The position numbers were made by a program, and so were the translations under genes. The notes beneath the pieces are model-generated. The model was not told the origin of the DNA. It saw only the letters and a program-made list of their open reading frames with translations, and made no database searches. Below, in pieces: positions 44,595 to 52,490 of a stretch of DNA of 64,000 bases; position 1 is the stretch's first letter; each line of letters opens with the position of its first letter. The DNA is taken from assembly GCF_000429005.1 (NCBI RefSeq), contig NZ_AUBA01000013.1, positions 49,082-113,081 of the forward strand, written 5' to 3'. Source of the stretch: Novosphingobium acidiphilum DSM 19966 (lineage in GTDB: Bacteria > Pseudomonadota > Alphaproteobacteria > Sphingomonadales > Sphingomonadaceae).

Positions 44595-45655
44595 TTTCGT
44601 GAAAATCCGTCTTGTCCGATAAGTTTGCTCAGCGATTGAGCGGTGAAATCAACCATGGGGACGACGCGCGCATAATTCAACCGGGTCGGGCCAATCACGC
44701 CGACAACGCCCACCACCCGGCCTTCGCCATCGCGCCACGGCGTGGCGATCACGCTTGACCCCGACAGCGACATCAGCCGGTTTTCGCTGCCGATGAAAAT
44801 ACGCGTGGCCTGCGCTTCGCGCGCGGCGTCAAGCACGTGCGCGATCGCTTCGACGCTTTCAAGTTCATCGAGCAACTGCCGCACGCGTTCGATATCGTGC
44901 ACCGCCCCTTCATCAAGCAGATTGGCCTGCCCGCGCACCACCAGCACCGGCCGCTGCGCCGCATCGCGGCTCCACACCGCCAGCCCGCGCCGCACCAGAT
45001 CCGCGCTGGCGGCATCCAGCGCGCTGCGCCCGCCGGAAATTTCGTCGGCAATGCCTTGCGCTGCCTCGGCCAGAGTGCGCCCGGCCAGATGCGCGGTCAG
45101 GTAATTGCCCGCCGATTCAAGCGTGCCGGCCACGATCGCGTCGGCCAGATCGATCACCCGGTTTTCGATGCTGCCGTCTTCCGCCACCAGCACTGCCAGC
45201 GCGCGGTGCGACGACAGCGGCACAAACGAGATCTGGCTCAGCCGCAATTCGCGCCGGGGCACCATGACGACGCCCGCGCCCGCCGACATTTCCGACAGCG
45301 CAAAGCTGGCCGCGGTCAATGCCGCCTCGATCGAGCCGCCCGAGGCGATGCCGCGTTCGATCTGTGCGCGTTCCGCAGCCGACGGTTCGGCCACTTGCAT
45401 GATGCCATCGACAAACAGGCGCAGCCCGGTTTCGGTCGGCAGCCGCCCCGCGCTGGTGTGCGGCGCCGCCAACAGGCCGGCATCCTGCAATTCCTGCAGC
45501 ACCGACCGGATCGAGGCGGGCGAAAGGGTGATCCCGGCGCTGCCTGCCAGGGTCTTTGACCCGACCGGAAGCCCGCTGGCAATATAGCCTTCGACCACCA
45601 GGCGAAAAATGTCGCGCGCACGGGCCGACAATTCGGTAAGTGGGGGACCTGCCAT
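44591..45655 (-). CDS. hrcA: Heat-inducible transcription repressor HrcA
   Basis: The 354-residue protein has the N-terminal winged helix (ELSARARDIFRLVVEGYIAS, then SKTLAGSAGITLSPASIRSV and the AAPHTSAGRLPTETGLRLFV signature) and the GAF-like C-terminal domain ending in GPTRLNYARVVPMVDF. HrcA represses heat-shock operons through CIRCE elements (TTAGCACTC-N9-GAGTGCTAA). No CIRCE is visible in front of hrcA, dnaK or grpE in this window, so its targets are probably elsewhere (groESL in most alphaproteobacteria). GGAG seven bases before 45655 sets the start. Confidence 0.95.
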   Translation of the reverse strand: MAGPPLTELSARARDIFRLVVEGYIASGLPVGSKTLAGSAGITLSPASIRSVLQELQDAGLLAAPHTSAGRLPTETGLRLFVDGIMQVAEPSAAERAQIERGIASGGSIEAALTAASFALSEMSAGAGVVMVPRRELRLSQISFVPLSSHRALAVLVAEDGSIENRVIDLADAIVAGTLESAGNYLTAHLAGRTLAEAAQGIADEISGGRSALDAASADLVRRGLAVWSRDAAQRPVLVVRGQANLLDEGAVHDIERVRQLLDELESVEAIAHVLDAAREAQATRIFIGSENRLMSLSGSSVIATPWRDGEGRVVGVVGVIGPTRLNYARVVPMVDFTAQSLSKLIGQDGFSRK

Positions 45656-45675
45656 CATGGTGCTCCATACACAAA

Positions 45676-45691
45676 GTTCACTGTCGTGAAC
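45676..45691. promoter_or_regulatory. Inverted repeat just upstream of hrcA
   Basis: GTTCACTGTCGTGAAC: 6-base arms around TGTC, 21 bases upstream of the hrcA start. A second inverted repeat, CCACAG-CGCGG-CTGTGG, lies at 45710-45726. Neither resembles CIRCE. They could be operator sites or leader hairpins in the hrcA-rph divergent region. Confidence 0.4.
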
Positions 45692-45807
45692 ACTGACCTG
45701 CCGCCGCAGCCACAGCGCGGCTGTGGACCACAACGAACAAGCCTTGCGGTGGGTGCCACGATGGGCCAAGGGGCCGCGTGTTATCCGCAATCAAGGACCT
45801 ATGACCC

Positions 45808-46524
45808 ATGCGAGTTTCCGGCCGTGACGCTGACCAGATGCGTGCCATCACCATCGAAACCGGTTTTACCAAGCACGCCGAAGGCTCGGTGCTGATCAGT
45901 TTTGGCGATACCAAGGTGCTGGTGACGGCTTCGGTCGAGGAACGCGTGCCGCCGTTTTTGCGCGGCAAGGGTGAAGGCTGGGTTACCGCAGAATATTCGA
46001 TGCTGCCCCGCGCCACGCACACCCGCGGCAGCCGCGAAGCGGCCAAGGGCAAACAATCGGGCCGCACGCAGGAAATCCAGCGTCTGATCGGGCGCAGCCT
46101 GCGCGCCGTGACTGATCTGAAAAAGCTGGGTGAACGCCAGATCACGCTCGATTGCGATGTGATCCAGGCCGATGGCGGCACCCGCACCGCATCGATTTCG
46201 GGCGCCTGGGTCGCGCTGCGGCTGGCGGTGGACAAGCTGATGGCGCAGGGCCTGATCAAGGAAGACCCGCTGCCGCGCAAGGTGGCCGCGATCTCGTGCG
46301 GCATCGTCGGCGGCACCCCGGTGCTCGATCTGGATTATATCGAAGACAGCAGCGCCGACGCCGATGCCAATTTCGTGCTGATCGAAGGCGGCCATATCGC
46401 CGAAGTCCAGGCCACCGCCGAAGGTGCAACCTATGACGAAGAAGGCCTGCTGCATCTGCTGCGCCTGGCGCGGGTCGGTTGCGCCGAAATCTTTGCCGCG
46501 CAGGATCTTGCGGTCGCCAAATGA
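45808..46524 (+). CDS. rph: Ribonuclease PH
   Basis: The 238-residue exoribonuclease trims the 3' ends of tRNA precursors by phosphorolysis. It has the family start RDADQMRAITIETGFTKHAE, the EGWVTAEYSMLPRATHTR motif and IGRSLRAVTDLKKLGERQIT. The phosphate-binding Arg residues are present. It is divergent from hrcA and starts a rightward operon, overlapping rdgB by four bases. Confidence 0.97.
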   Translation: MRVSGRDADQMRAITIETGFTKHAEGSVLISFGDTKVLVTASVEERVPPFLRGKGEGWVTAEYSMLPRATHTRGSREAAKGKQSGRTQEIQRLIGRSLRAVTDLKKLGERQITLDCDVIQADGGTRTASISGAWVALRLAVDKLMAQGLIKEDPLPRKVAAISCGIVGGTPVLDLDYIEDSSADADANFVLIEGGHIAEVQATAEGATYDEEGLLHLLRLARVGCAEIFAAQDLAVAK

Positions 46525-47156
46525 CGCCTGCACGCCGCCTGGGGCCCGGAAAACTGGTGATTGCCACGCATAACGCGGGCAAGCTGCGCGAAATTCGCGC
46601 GCTGCTTGCCCCGTTTGGCCTGGAATGCCTGTCGGCGGGCGACCTTGGCCTGCCCGAACCCGCCGAAACCGGCACGACGTTTGTCGAAAACGCGCTGATC
46701 AAGGCGCACGCCGCGGCGTCGGCCGCGCAATTGCCCGCGCTGGCCGACGATTCGGGGCTGTCGGTCGCCGCACTCGGCGGCGCGCCGGGGGTCTATACCG
46801 CCGACTGGGCCGAGGCCGATGTGTTCGAAGGCGGCCCGGGGCGCGACTGGTACATGGCAATGGGCAAAGTCGAAGGCAAACTGGCCGGGCTTGGCCCCGA
46901 TGCCCCGCGCGATGCGTGGTTTTCGTGCGTGCTCGCGCTGGCATGGCCCGATGGCACGCAGGTCACCTATGAAGGCCGGGTCGATGGTACGCTGACCTGG
47001 CCGCCGCGTGGCGCGCTGGGCTTTGGCTATGACCCGGTGTTCGTGTTGCAGGGCGATACACAGACCTTTGCCGAAATCGACCCGGCCGAAAAACATGCCA
47101 AAAGCCACCGCGCCTGCGCCTTTGCCAGGCTGGTCGCCGATCAGTTTGCGGGGTAG
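46521..47156 (+). CDS. rdgB: XTP/dITP pyrophosphatase
   Basis: The 211-residue Ham1/RdgB-family enzyme hydrolyses non-canonical purine triphosphates (XTP, dITP) to keep them out of nucleic acids. Motifs: LVIATHNAGKLREI near the N-terminus, TTFVENALIKA, PALADDSGLSVAALGGAPGV, and GFGYDPVFVLQG. The ATG overlaps the rph stop by four bases; an upstream in-frame start at 46479 would overlap more and lacks support. Confidence 0.95.
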   Translation: MTPARRLGPGKLVIATHNAGKLREIRALLAPFGLECLSAGDLGLPEPAETGTTFVENALIKAHAAASAAQLPALADDSGLSVAALGGAPGVYTADWAEADVFEGGPGRDWYMAMGKVEGKLAGLGPDAPRDAWFSCVLALAWPDGTQVTYEGRVDGTLTWPPRGALGFGYDPVFVLQGDTQTFAEIDPAEKHAKSHRACAFARLVADQFAG

Positions 47157-47196
47157 GCAGGGCATTGGCACGCACGGCGGGCTATCAAGGACACGC

Positions 47197-48336
47197 ATGA
47201 CCGCGCTGGCGCTGTATATCCATTGGCCGTTCTGCCTCGCAAAGTGCCCCTATTGCGATTTCAACAGCCATGTCCGCGCCACGGTCGATCATGCGCAATG
47301 GCAGCAGGCGCTGATCGCCGACATGGCGCACGAGGCGGCGCTGCTGCCCGGACGGCGGCTGACCTCGATCTTTTTCGGTGGCGGCACGCCCTCGCTGATG
47401 CCGCCCGCGCTGGTGGAAAGCCTGCTTGATGCCGCCGCGCGGTTCTGGACGATCGATCCCGATATTGAAATCACGCTCGAGGCCAATCCCTCGTCGGTCG
47501 AGGCGGACCGCTTTGCCGCACTGGCGCGTGCCGGCATCAACCGCGTGTCGCTGGGCATTCAGGCCATGGACGACCAGACATTGCATTTTCTGGGCCGGTT
47601 GCACGACGCCGCCGAGGGCCTGGCCGCGCTCGATGTGGCGCAACGCCACTTTGGCCGCGTCAGCTTCGATCTGATCTATGCCCGCCCCGGCCAGACCCAG
47701 GATGGCTGGGCCGCCGAACTGGGCCGCGCGCTGGCTTTTGGCACGGGCCACCTGTCGCTGTACCAACTGACGATCGAGCCGGGCACGCGCTTTGCCACTT
47801 TGGTGCGCGAAGGCAAACTGACCCCGCTCGACGACGATGCCGCCGCCGACCTGTTTGCGCTGACCCGCGACATGACCGGGGCGGCGGGCCTGCCGGCCTA
47901 TGAAATCAGCAATCACGCGCGCCCCGGACAGGAAAGCCGCCACAATCTGACGTATTGGCGATACGGTGATTACGCCGGCATCGGCCCCGGCGCGCATGGA
48001 CGCCGTTTAAACCAGGCGACCACGCGCCATCGCAAGCCCGAAAACTGGCTGAATGCCGTGGCGCAAACCGGCCATGGCCTGACCGAGGAACGTGCTCTGC
48101 CCGCGGGCGAACAGGCGGGCGAAGCGCTGCTGATGGGCCTGCGCCTGAACGAAGGGGTCGATCTGACCGCGTTGTCGGCGCGGTTCGGTCTGCCCCAGGA
48201 TCGCCTGATCCATGCCGACAAGGCACGGTTCTATGGCGATCTTGGCCTGATCGACCGCACCGATCACCGCCTGACTGTCACGCCGCAGGGCATGCCCCTG
48301 CTCGACGGATTGCTGGGCGAACTGGTCGCGGCATGA
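47197..48336 (+). CDS. hemW: Radical SAM heme chaperone HemW
   Basis: The 379-residue protein has the radical SAM cluster motif CLAKCPYC (Cys 13, 17, 20) and the HemW-type continuation CDFNSHV, FFGGGTPSLMP, EANPSS, and ISNHARPGQESRHNLTYWRY. HemW binds haem and is implicated in inserting it into respiratory enzymes; it is distinct from HemN, lacking the N-terminal extension. AAGGA six bases upstream fixes the ATG at 47197. It overlaps xerC by four bases. Confidence 0.95.
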   Translation: MTALALYIHWPFCLAKCPYCDFNSHVRATVDHAQWQQALIADMAHEAALLPGRRLTSIFFGGGTPSLMPPALVESLLDAAARFWTIDPDIEITLEANPSSVEADRFAALARAGINRVSLGIQAMDDQTLHFLGRLHDAAEGLAALDVAQRHFGRVSFDLIYARPGQTQDGWAAELGRALAFGTGHLSLYQLTIEPGTRFATLVREGKLTPLDDDAAADLFALTRDMTGAAGLPAYEISNHARPGQESRHNLTYWRYGDYAGIGPGAHGRRLNQATTRHRKPENWLNAVAQTGHGLTEERALPAGEQAGEALLMGLRLNEGVDLTALSARFGLPQDRLIHADKARFYGDLGLIDRTDHRLTVTPQGMPLLDGLLGELVAA

Positions 48337-49229
48337 CCCACGCCGACATCCTGGGGCCGTGGCACGATCACCTGACCCATGGACGCCGCCGTTCGCCGCA
48401 CACCGTGCGCGCCTATGTTGCCACCGCGCAACGTCTGCTGCTGGCGCTGGGCGATCATGCCCCGGCCGACTGGTCGGGGCTGGCCGCGCTTGATGTGGCC
48501 GCCTTGCGCACGCAGCTGGCCGGGCGCCGCGCGGCGGGCATCGGGCAGGTTTCGGCCGCGCGTGAATTGTCTGCGCTGAAAGCCTTTCTGGGCTTTGCCC
48601 GTGCGCAGGCCGGATTGCCCCGCGCCCCGCCCCGCCTGCGCGGGCCCCGCGTCAAGAAAGGCCTGCCCCGCCCCGTTACCCCCGATGAAGCGGTGCATCT
48701 GGCGCAGACCGTGGCCGAAGACGCCGCTGAACCATGGATTGCAGCGCGCGACACGGCCGTCCTGTTGCTGCTCTATGGCGCGGGGCTGCGCATTGGCGAG
48801 GCGCTGGCGCTGACGCCGGCGATCCTGCCGCTGGGAGACAGCATGGTGATCACCGGCAAAGGCGGCCGGCAGCGACTGATCGCGGTGCTGCCGGTGGTGC
48901 GCAACGCCATCGACGCCTATGCCGCCAGTTGCCCGTGGCCGCTGTCGCGCGATCAGGCGCTGTTCCGCGGGGCCAAAGGCGGTCCGCTGGCGCCCGGACT
49001 GATCCGCCGCGCCATGGCACGCGCGCGCGTGGCACTTGGCCTGCCCGCCACGGCAACGCCGCATGCGCTGCGCCACAGCTTTGCCACGCATCTGCTGAGC
49101 GCAGGCGCCGATTTGCGCAGCTTGCAGGAACTGCTGGGCCATGCCAGCCTGTCGTCCACCCAGATCTACACCCGCGTCGACGCCGCGCGGCTGCTCGAAG
49201 TCTATCGCGGGGCGCATCCGCGGGCGTGA
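48333..49229 (+). CDS. xerC: Tyrosine recombinase XerC (XerC/XerD family)
   Basis: A 298-residue site-specific recombinase with the N-terminal SAM-like DNA-binding domain (1-105) and the catalytic domain containing Arg 153 (GAGLRIGEAL), Lys 177 (TGKGGRQR), His 244 and Arg 247 (PHALRHSFATH), His 270 (LLGHASLSS) and nucleophile Tyr 279 (IYTRVD). It resolves chromosome dimers at dif together with its partner. XerC is preferred to XerD from context. Coupled by ATGA overlap to hemW. Confidence 0.93.
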   Translation: MTHADILGPWHDHLTHGRRRSPHTVRAYVATAQRLLLALGDHAPADWSGLAALDVAALRTQLAGRRAAGIGQVSAARELSALKAFLGFARAQAGLPRAPPRLRGPRVKKGLPRPVTPDEAVHLAQTVAEDAAEPWIAARDTAVLLLLYGAGLRIGEALALTPAILPLGDSMVITGKGGRQRLIAVLPVVRNAIDAYAASCPWPLSRDQALFRGAKGGPLAPGLIRRAMARARVALGLPATATPHALRHSFATHLLSAGADLRSLQELLGHASLSSTQIYTRVDAARLLEVYRGAHPRA

Positions 49230-49263
49230 TCGCACTGCGCAACGCAAAAACGGAAACAACGCG

Positions 49264-49758
49264 ATGAGCCCCCACACAGACAAGGCCGATACGCCGCCCG
49301 ACCCCGCAGCCGTTGCGTGCCTGGGCGATTGCGCACTGGTCATCACCCGCACCTTCGATGCCCCGCCAGCCCGGGTATTTGCTGCATGGAGCGAGCCAAC
49401 GCTGTTCCAGCGCTGGTGGGTGCCCGCATCGATGACCGGCGTGGCGCTTGTCGGGTGCGACATGGATGTGCGCACCGGGGGAACCTATCGCCTGGAATTC
49501 GGCACCGGCGGCGCGGAATCGATGGCCTTTCACGGCAAATACCTCGACGTCGTGCCGGACCAGCGCATCGTGTGGACCAACGATGAAGACGAACAGGGCG
49601 CGGTGACCACAGTGACCTTTGCAACGGTGCGCGGCAAAACCCTGCTGACATTCCACGAAACCTATCCCACCGGCGACGCGCGCGATGACGCGCTGCAGGG
49701 CAGCGCCGCGGCGCTGCCCGAACAACTGGCGCAGCTGGCTGCCATGCTGGCACGCTAG
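49264..49758 (+). CDS. SRPBCC-domain protein (AHSA1-like)
   Basis: The 164-residue protein is a START/Bet v1-like domain of the activator-of-Hsp90 type: ITRTFDAPPARVFAAWSEPT followed by LFQRWW, then GTYRLEF, the FHGKYLDVVPDQRIVWT segment and TLLTFHETYPT near the end. Such small proteins bind hydrophobic ligands; the ligand is unknown. The start at 49264 has GGAAA upstream; it lies 34 bases after xerC and may be cotranscribed. Confidence 0.88.
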   Translation: MSPHTDKADTPPDPAAVACLGDCALVITRTFDAPPARVFAAWSEPTLFQRWWVPASMTGVALVGCDMDVRTGGTYRLEFGTGGAESMAFHGKYLDVVPDQRIVWTNDEDEQGAVTTVTFATVRGKTLLTFHETYPTGDARDDALQGSAAALPEQLAQLAAMLAR

Positions 49759-49810
49759 GCGGCGTGGCATTGCGGTGGTATGACCGCAGAAACCTGCTAG
49801 GCGCGACCGC

Positions 49811-50131
49811 ATGTCAAACACACACAGGCTTTCCGGTACCGTCACCGTTGACGGGCTACCTTATGATTGGGAATTGCGGCGCGAACCGCAATGGAGCGAA
49901 ACCACGGGCTGGCAGGGCATGGCCGTAGCCTTGCTGCAACAAGACACCCAGCGCGCCGCCCTGCTGGAATTCCCGACGCCCAAGCGCCTGCTGAAAGGGT
50001 TGCAACGCGGCCGGCTGCAAATCAGCGACGCCATCGTCATGCGCGGCATCCGCGCAGCCCTGCTGGCCGGGTGGGAACCCGCATCGCGCGGCAAGCCGAT
50101 GGTGTTCGTCGTCGATGCCGACGGCAACTAG
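49811..50131 (+). CDS. Small conserved protein of unknown function
   Basis: A 106-residue soluble protein with a beta-rich N-terminus (GTVTVDGLPYDWELRREPQW), a central LEFPTPKRLLKGLQRGRLQI and the ending GWEPASRGKPMVFVVDADGN. I recognise the general look of a small protein common in sphingomonads and acetic acid bacteria, but know no function. The ATG at 49811 is the first in frame; the following gene starts 4 bases after its stop. Confidence 0.75.
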   Translation: MSNTHRLSGTVTVDGLPYDWELRREPQWSETTGWQGMAVALLQQDTQRAALLEFPTPKRLLKGLQRGRLQISDAIVMRGIRAALLAGWEPASRGKPMVFVVDADGN

Positions 50132-50135
50132 CACG

Positions 50136-50495
50136 ATGACCACAGTGCCTGCTGCGTGGAACGGCGAACAGGTGCGCACCTGGCTGGACAGCCGGATCGC
50201 CGCCGCGCGCCGCGACCAGGCCGATGCCGACAGGCGCGGGTATGAAGCGCGCGACGATTACGACATGGCCGCCGCCGAAGAATGGGTCTGCAAAGCCGTA
50301 CGGGCCGCCGCCGCCAGCAACGATCAGGCCGTATTTGCCGATCGGCTGAAGGTCCTGCTGGCTGAAGACGAATACCCGACCACGGGCATTCACGACGATC
50401 GCCGTTTCGAACGATATGTCCGCGCGAACCTGAGAAAACTGACCAAGATGGCCAAGGCCAACACCGGGTTTGCGAACACCCTGCACTATCAGTGA
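50136..50495 (+). CDS. Small protein of unknown function
   Basis: A 119-residue, helix-rich, charged protein (AARRDQADADRRGYEARDDY, DRRFERYVRANLRKLTKMAK) without membrane segments or cysteine motif. I do not recognise a family. It starts 4 bases after the previous gene (or overlaps it if ATG 50115 is used), so both are probably one transcript. It ends 11 bases before the convergent L,D-transpeptidase stop. Confidence 0.65.
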   Translation: MTTVPAAWNGEQVRTWLDSRIAAARRDQADADRRGYEARDDYDMAAAEEWVCKAVRAAAASNDQAVFADRLKVLLAEDEYPTTGIHDDRRFERYVRANLRKLTKMAKANTGFANTLHYQ

Positions 50496-50506
50496 ATCCC
50501 CCGGCG

Positions 50507-51409
50507 CTAAAGCACCCGGAAACAGTCGATGCCTGCGCCCCGCAATTGCGAGCAGGTGTCATAGGCACCCGGACCCGACGCACGCAGGCGAAAGAACCGG
50601 TGTGATCCCATCGCCACGGGCACCACGGTCTTGTCCAGCAGGCCGAGCCGGGATTGCAGACCGAGCAGCCAGCTCCAGCGCGCTTCGGCCTCTTGCGGTG
50701 ACAGCGCGGCGGCAAGCTGGATCGTTTGTCCACTGCCCGATGCAGGCGGGGCAGGCGCAGCGGGCGCCGGGGCGGCATTGCCCGGCACCGCAACCGGCGC
50801 ATAGGCCAGGCGAACGGGCGCGGTCGGTCCGTCCCCCGGCTGCTGCACGCCCAGCGCCAGACGCCGCGCCTGGTCGTCGGATTGCATCGCCGCATTCATG
50901 ATGACCACCGTCGTATCGCCCGCCCGGGTCAGGCCAAACAGCGACCGCGCGACGCCCATCGGCACGCGGATACACCCGTGCGACGCCGGATAACCTGGCA
51001 GGTACCCGGCGTGAATGGCGATGCCGCCAAACGTCAGACGCTGCATGAACGGCATCGGCGCGTTGCTGTAGAGATTGGACCGGTGAAATCTCTGTTTTTC
51101 CAGAACGGGAAACACCCCCGCCGGTGTCGCATGACCGCGCCGTCCGGTGGAAACCGGTGAGACCAGCCACGGCGCACCATCCTTGAACACATGCATCCGC
51201 TGCGACGGTTTGCTGATCACGATCAACACGCCGGCCTTCAACGCCTGCGCAATGGTCGGGGCCAGCGGTTTGGGTGCCGCAGCAGGCGCATTGGTGGCGG
51301 GTGCAGTGCTGACGGCCGACGGCAGCGACGCTGCCGGACCTTCGGCATGTGCCGCCGGCAGTAACGCGATGGTCAGTCCTGTTCCCGCCAGCAGGGCCAG
51401 CGAAACCAC
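50507..51409 (-). CDS. L,D-transpeptidase (YkuD) with C-terminal SPOR-like region
   Basis: The 300-residue exported protein has a YkuD domain (about residues 60-165) with catalytic motif IHAGYLPGYPASHGCIRVPM (His, Ser-His-Gly-Cys). The C-terminal region from about 225 (GSGQTIQLAAALSPQEAEAR onward, ending CSQLRGAGIDCFRVL) looks like a SPOR peptidoglycan-binding domain. It would form 3-3 cross-links or attach lipoproteins to peptidoglycan. The GTG at 51409 gives a signal peptide lacking its basic N-region; the frame is open upstream and an ATT at 51439, preceded by GGGGA, would supply FRR and a normal signal peptide. Start therefore uncertain. Confidence 0.85.
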   Translation of the reverse strand: MVSLALLAGTGLTIALLPAAHAEGPAASLPSAVSTAPATNAPAAAPKPLAPTIAQALKAGVLIVISKPSQRMHVFKDGAPWLVSPVSTGRRGHATPAGVFPVLEKQRFHRSNLYSNAPMPFMQRLTFGGIAIHAGYLPGYPASHGCIRVPMGVARSLFGLTRAGDTTVVIMNAAMQSDDQARRLALGVQQPGDGPTAPVRLAYAPVAVPGNAAPAPAAPAPPASGSGQTIQLAAALSPQEAEARWSWLLGLQSRLGLLDKTVVPVAMGSHRFFRLRASGPGAYDTCSQLRGAGIDCFRVL

Positions 51410-51557
51410 TGCAAGGACGATGCCGATGCGCCTGAAAATGGTGAGTCCCCGGTTAACGCCAATGGTTAACAGGCTATGGCATCAAAAAGCGGCTGCCAAT
51501 GGTTATTTCAAAAACAAAGAACCACACGCCATCAAAAACGCGACGCCCAACCCGACG

Positions 51558-51568
51558 CCCCCCCCCCC
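51558..51568 (+). repeat. Run of 11 cytosines
   Basis: An uninterrupted C11 tract in the intergenic region between the L,D-transpeptidase gene (leftward) and the XRE regulator gene (rightward). Homopolymers of this length slip during replication, and its promoter-region position could alter spacing; it may also be a place of sequencing error. Confidence 0.8.
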
Positions 51569-51667
51569 AGCCGTCGTTATTCAATCCCAGCCCCGGCGTA
51601 ATCGCACCTTATTTTTTGGGATTAACAAAGCCGTTGCGTTTACACAATGAATCGCCATGATCTATGC

Positions 51668-51913
51668 ATGCAAAGGGTCATCTACAACCGGATCTCGCTG
51701 TTTCGCGCAGACAACGGAATGTCGCGCAAAGACCTTGCCGACAAAGTAGGCGTCAACCCGCAGACCATCGGGTTTCTTGAACGCGGCGATTACAAGCCGA
51801 GCCTTGAACTGGCGATGATGCTGGCTGGGATTTTCGGAGTCAGGCTAGAGATGCTGTTTTCGTTCCAGCCCTTTCCGTCGGTTGCCCACACCTTGGGTCA
51901 CACAGGAGATTGA
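51668..51913 (+). CDS. XRE-family transcription regulator (first gene of a three-gene operon)
   Basis: An 81-residue stand-alone helix-turn-helix protein: RISLFRADNGMSRKDLADKV, then GVNPQTIGFLERGDYKPSLE and LAMMLAGIFGVRLEMLFSF. This is the short Cro/CI-type regulator often paired with a small membrane protein. The ATG at 51668 fits the usual family start; ATG 51647 is an alternative. Neither has a clear ribosome site, so translation may be leaderless. The next gene begins 4 bases after its stop. Confidence 0.85.
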   Translation: MQRVIYNRISLFRADNGMSRKDLADKVGVNPQTIGFLERGDYKPSLELAMMLAGIFGVRLEMLFSFQPFPSVAHTLGHTGD

Positions 51914-51917
51914 GCTT

Positions 51918-52490
51918 GTGTTTGCCCGCCGTCAGCCCGTAATCGAAGCCCTGGATCGCGTCGCAGAATGGCTCTGGTATCCACTGTTTCGGCTATTCAA
52001 GATCAGGCCCTACGCCGTTGCACCTTCGCTTAGGCGCCACCGTAGCTTTCGCTATCTGCCGCTGGCGCTGCTGCTGGCCGGTCTGATCAGCATCGGCGCA
52101 ATGGTGTCAGGACGATCGGCCATCTATCGCTTCGGCGTCGAAATGATATGGGTCGCCACTTCACTGGTGATGTCGCAAAGTCCATTGACCGAGGGCCGCC
52201 CCCATCGCGATGAGCGCCAGTTGGCGCTGTTCCGTACCAGCCACTTCTGGGGTCTGCTGACGATCGCGGTTCTGGCGATCGTCGGCTGCTTGTATATGGG
52301 ATTTGCCCTGCCGATGGTCGATCTGGGCGGCCAAAGTGTGGCTGGCTATGTCACTGGATATCACTGGTGGTGCCCCGCCACTGCGATTGACTGGGTGGCA
52401 CTCGCGCTGATTCTGATGACCGTTGAATTGAATGTTGCGGTGCTGGTTGCAAGCTGGGCACTGCCGAGGGCCACGGCGGACGAGGATTGA
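51918..52490 (+). CDS. Four-helix membrane protein of unknown function (operon gene 2)
   Basis: The 190-residue protein has a basic/amphipathic N-terminal 45 residues (EALDRVAEWLWYPLFRLFKI), and four hydrophobic segments: YLPLALLLAGLISIGAMVSG, FGVEMIWVATSLVMS, FWGLLTIAVLAIVGCLYMGF and IDWVALALILMTVELNVAVL. Between helices 2 and 3 is a charged loop (TEGRPHRDERQLALFRTSH), the kind seen in DUF2178-like proteins that accompany XRE regulators. Start is GTG 51918 with AGGAG nine bases upstream, 4 bases after the regulator stop. Function unknown. Confidence 0.8.
   Translation: MFARRQPVIEALDRVAEWLWYPLFRLFKIRPYAVAPSLRRHRSFRYLPLALLLAGLISIGAMVSGRSAIYRFGVEMIWVATSLVMSQSPLTEGRPHRDERQLALFRTSHFWGLLTIAVLAIVGCLYMGFALPMVDLGGQSVAGYVTGYHWWCPATAIDWVALALILMTVELNVAVLVASWALPRATADED

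Noticed and set aside
45656..45807. CIRCE element in front of hrcA
   Set aside because: No sequence close to TTAGCACTC-N9-GAGTGCTAA is present; the inverted repeats there have different arms.
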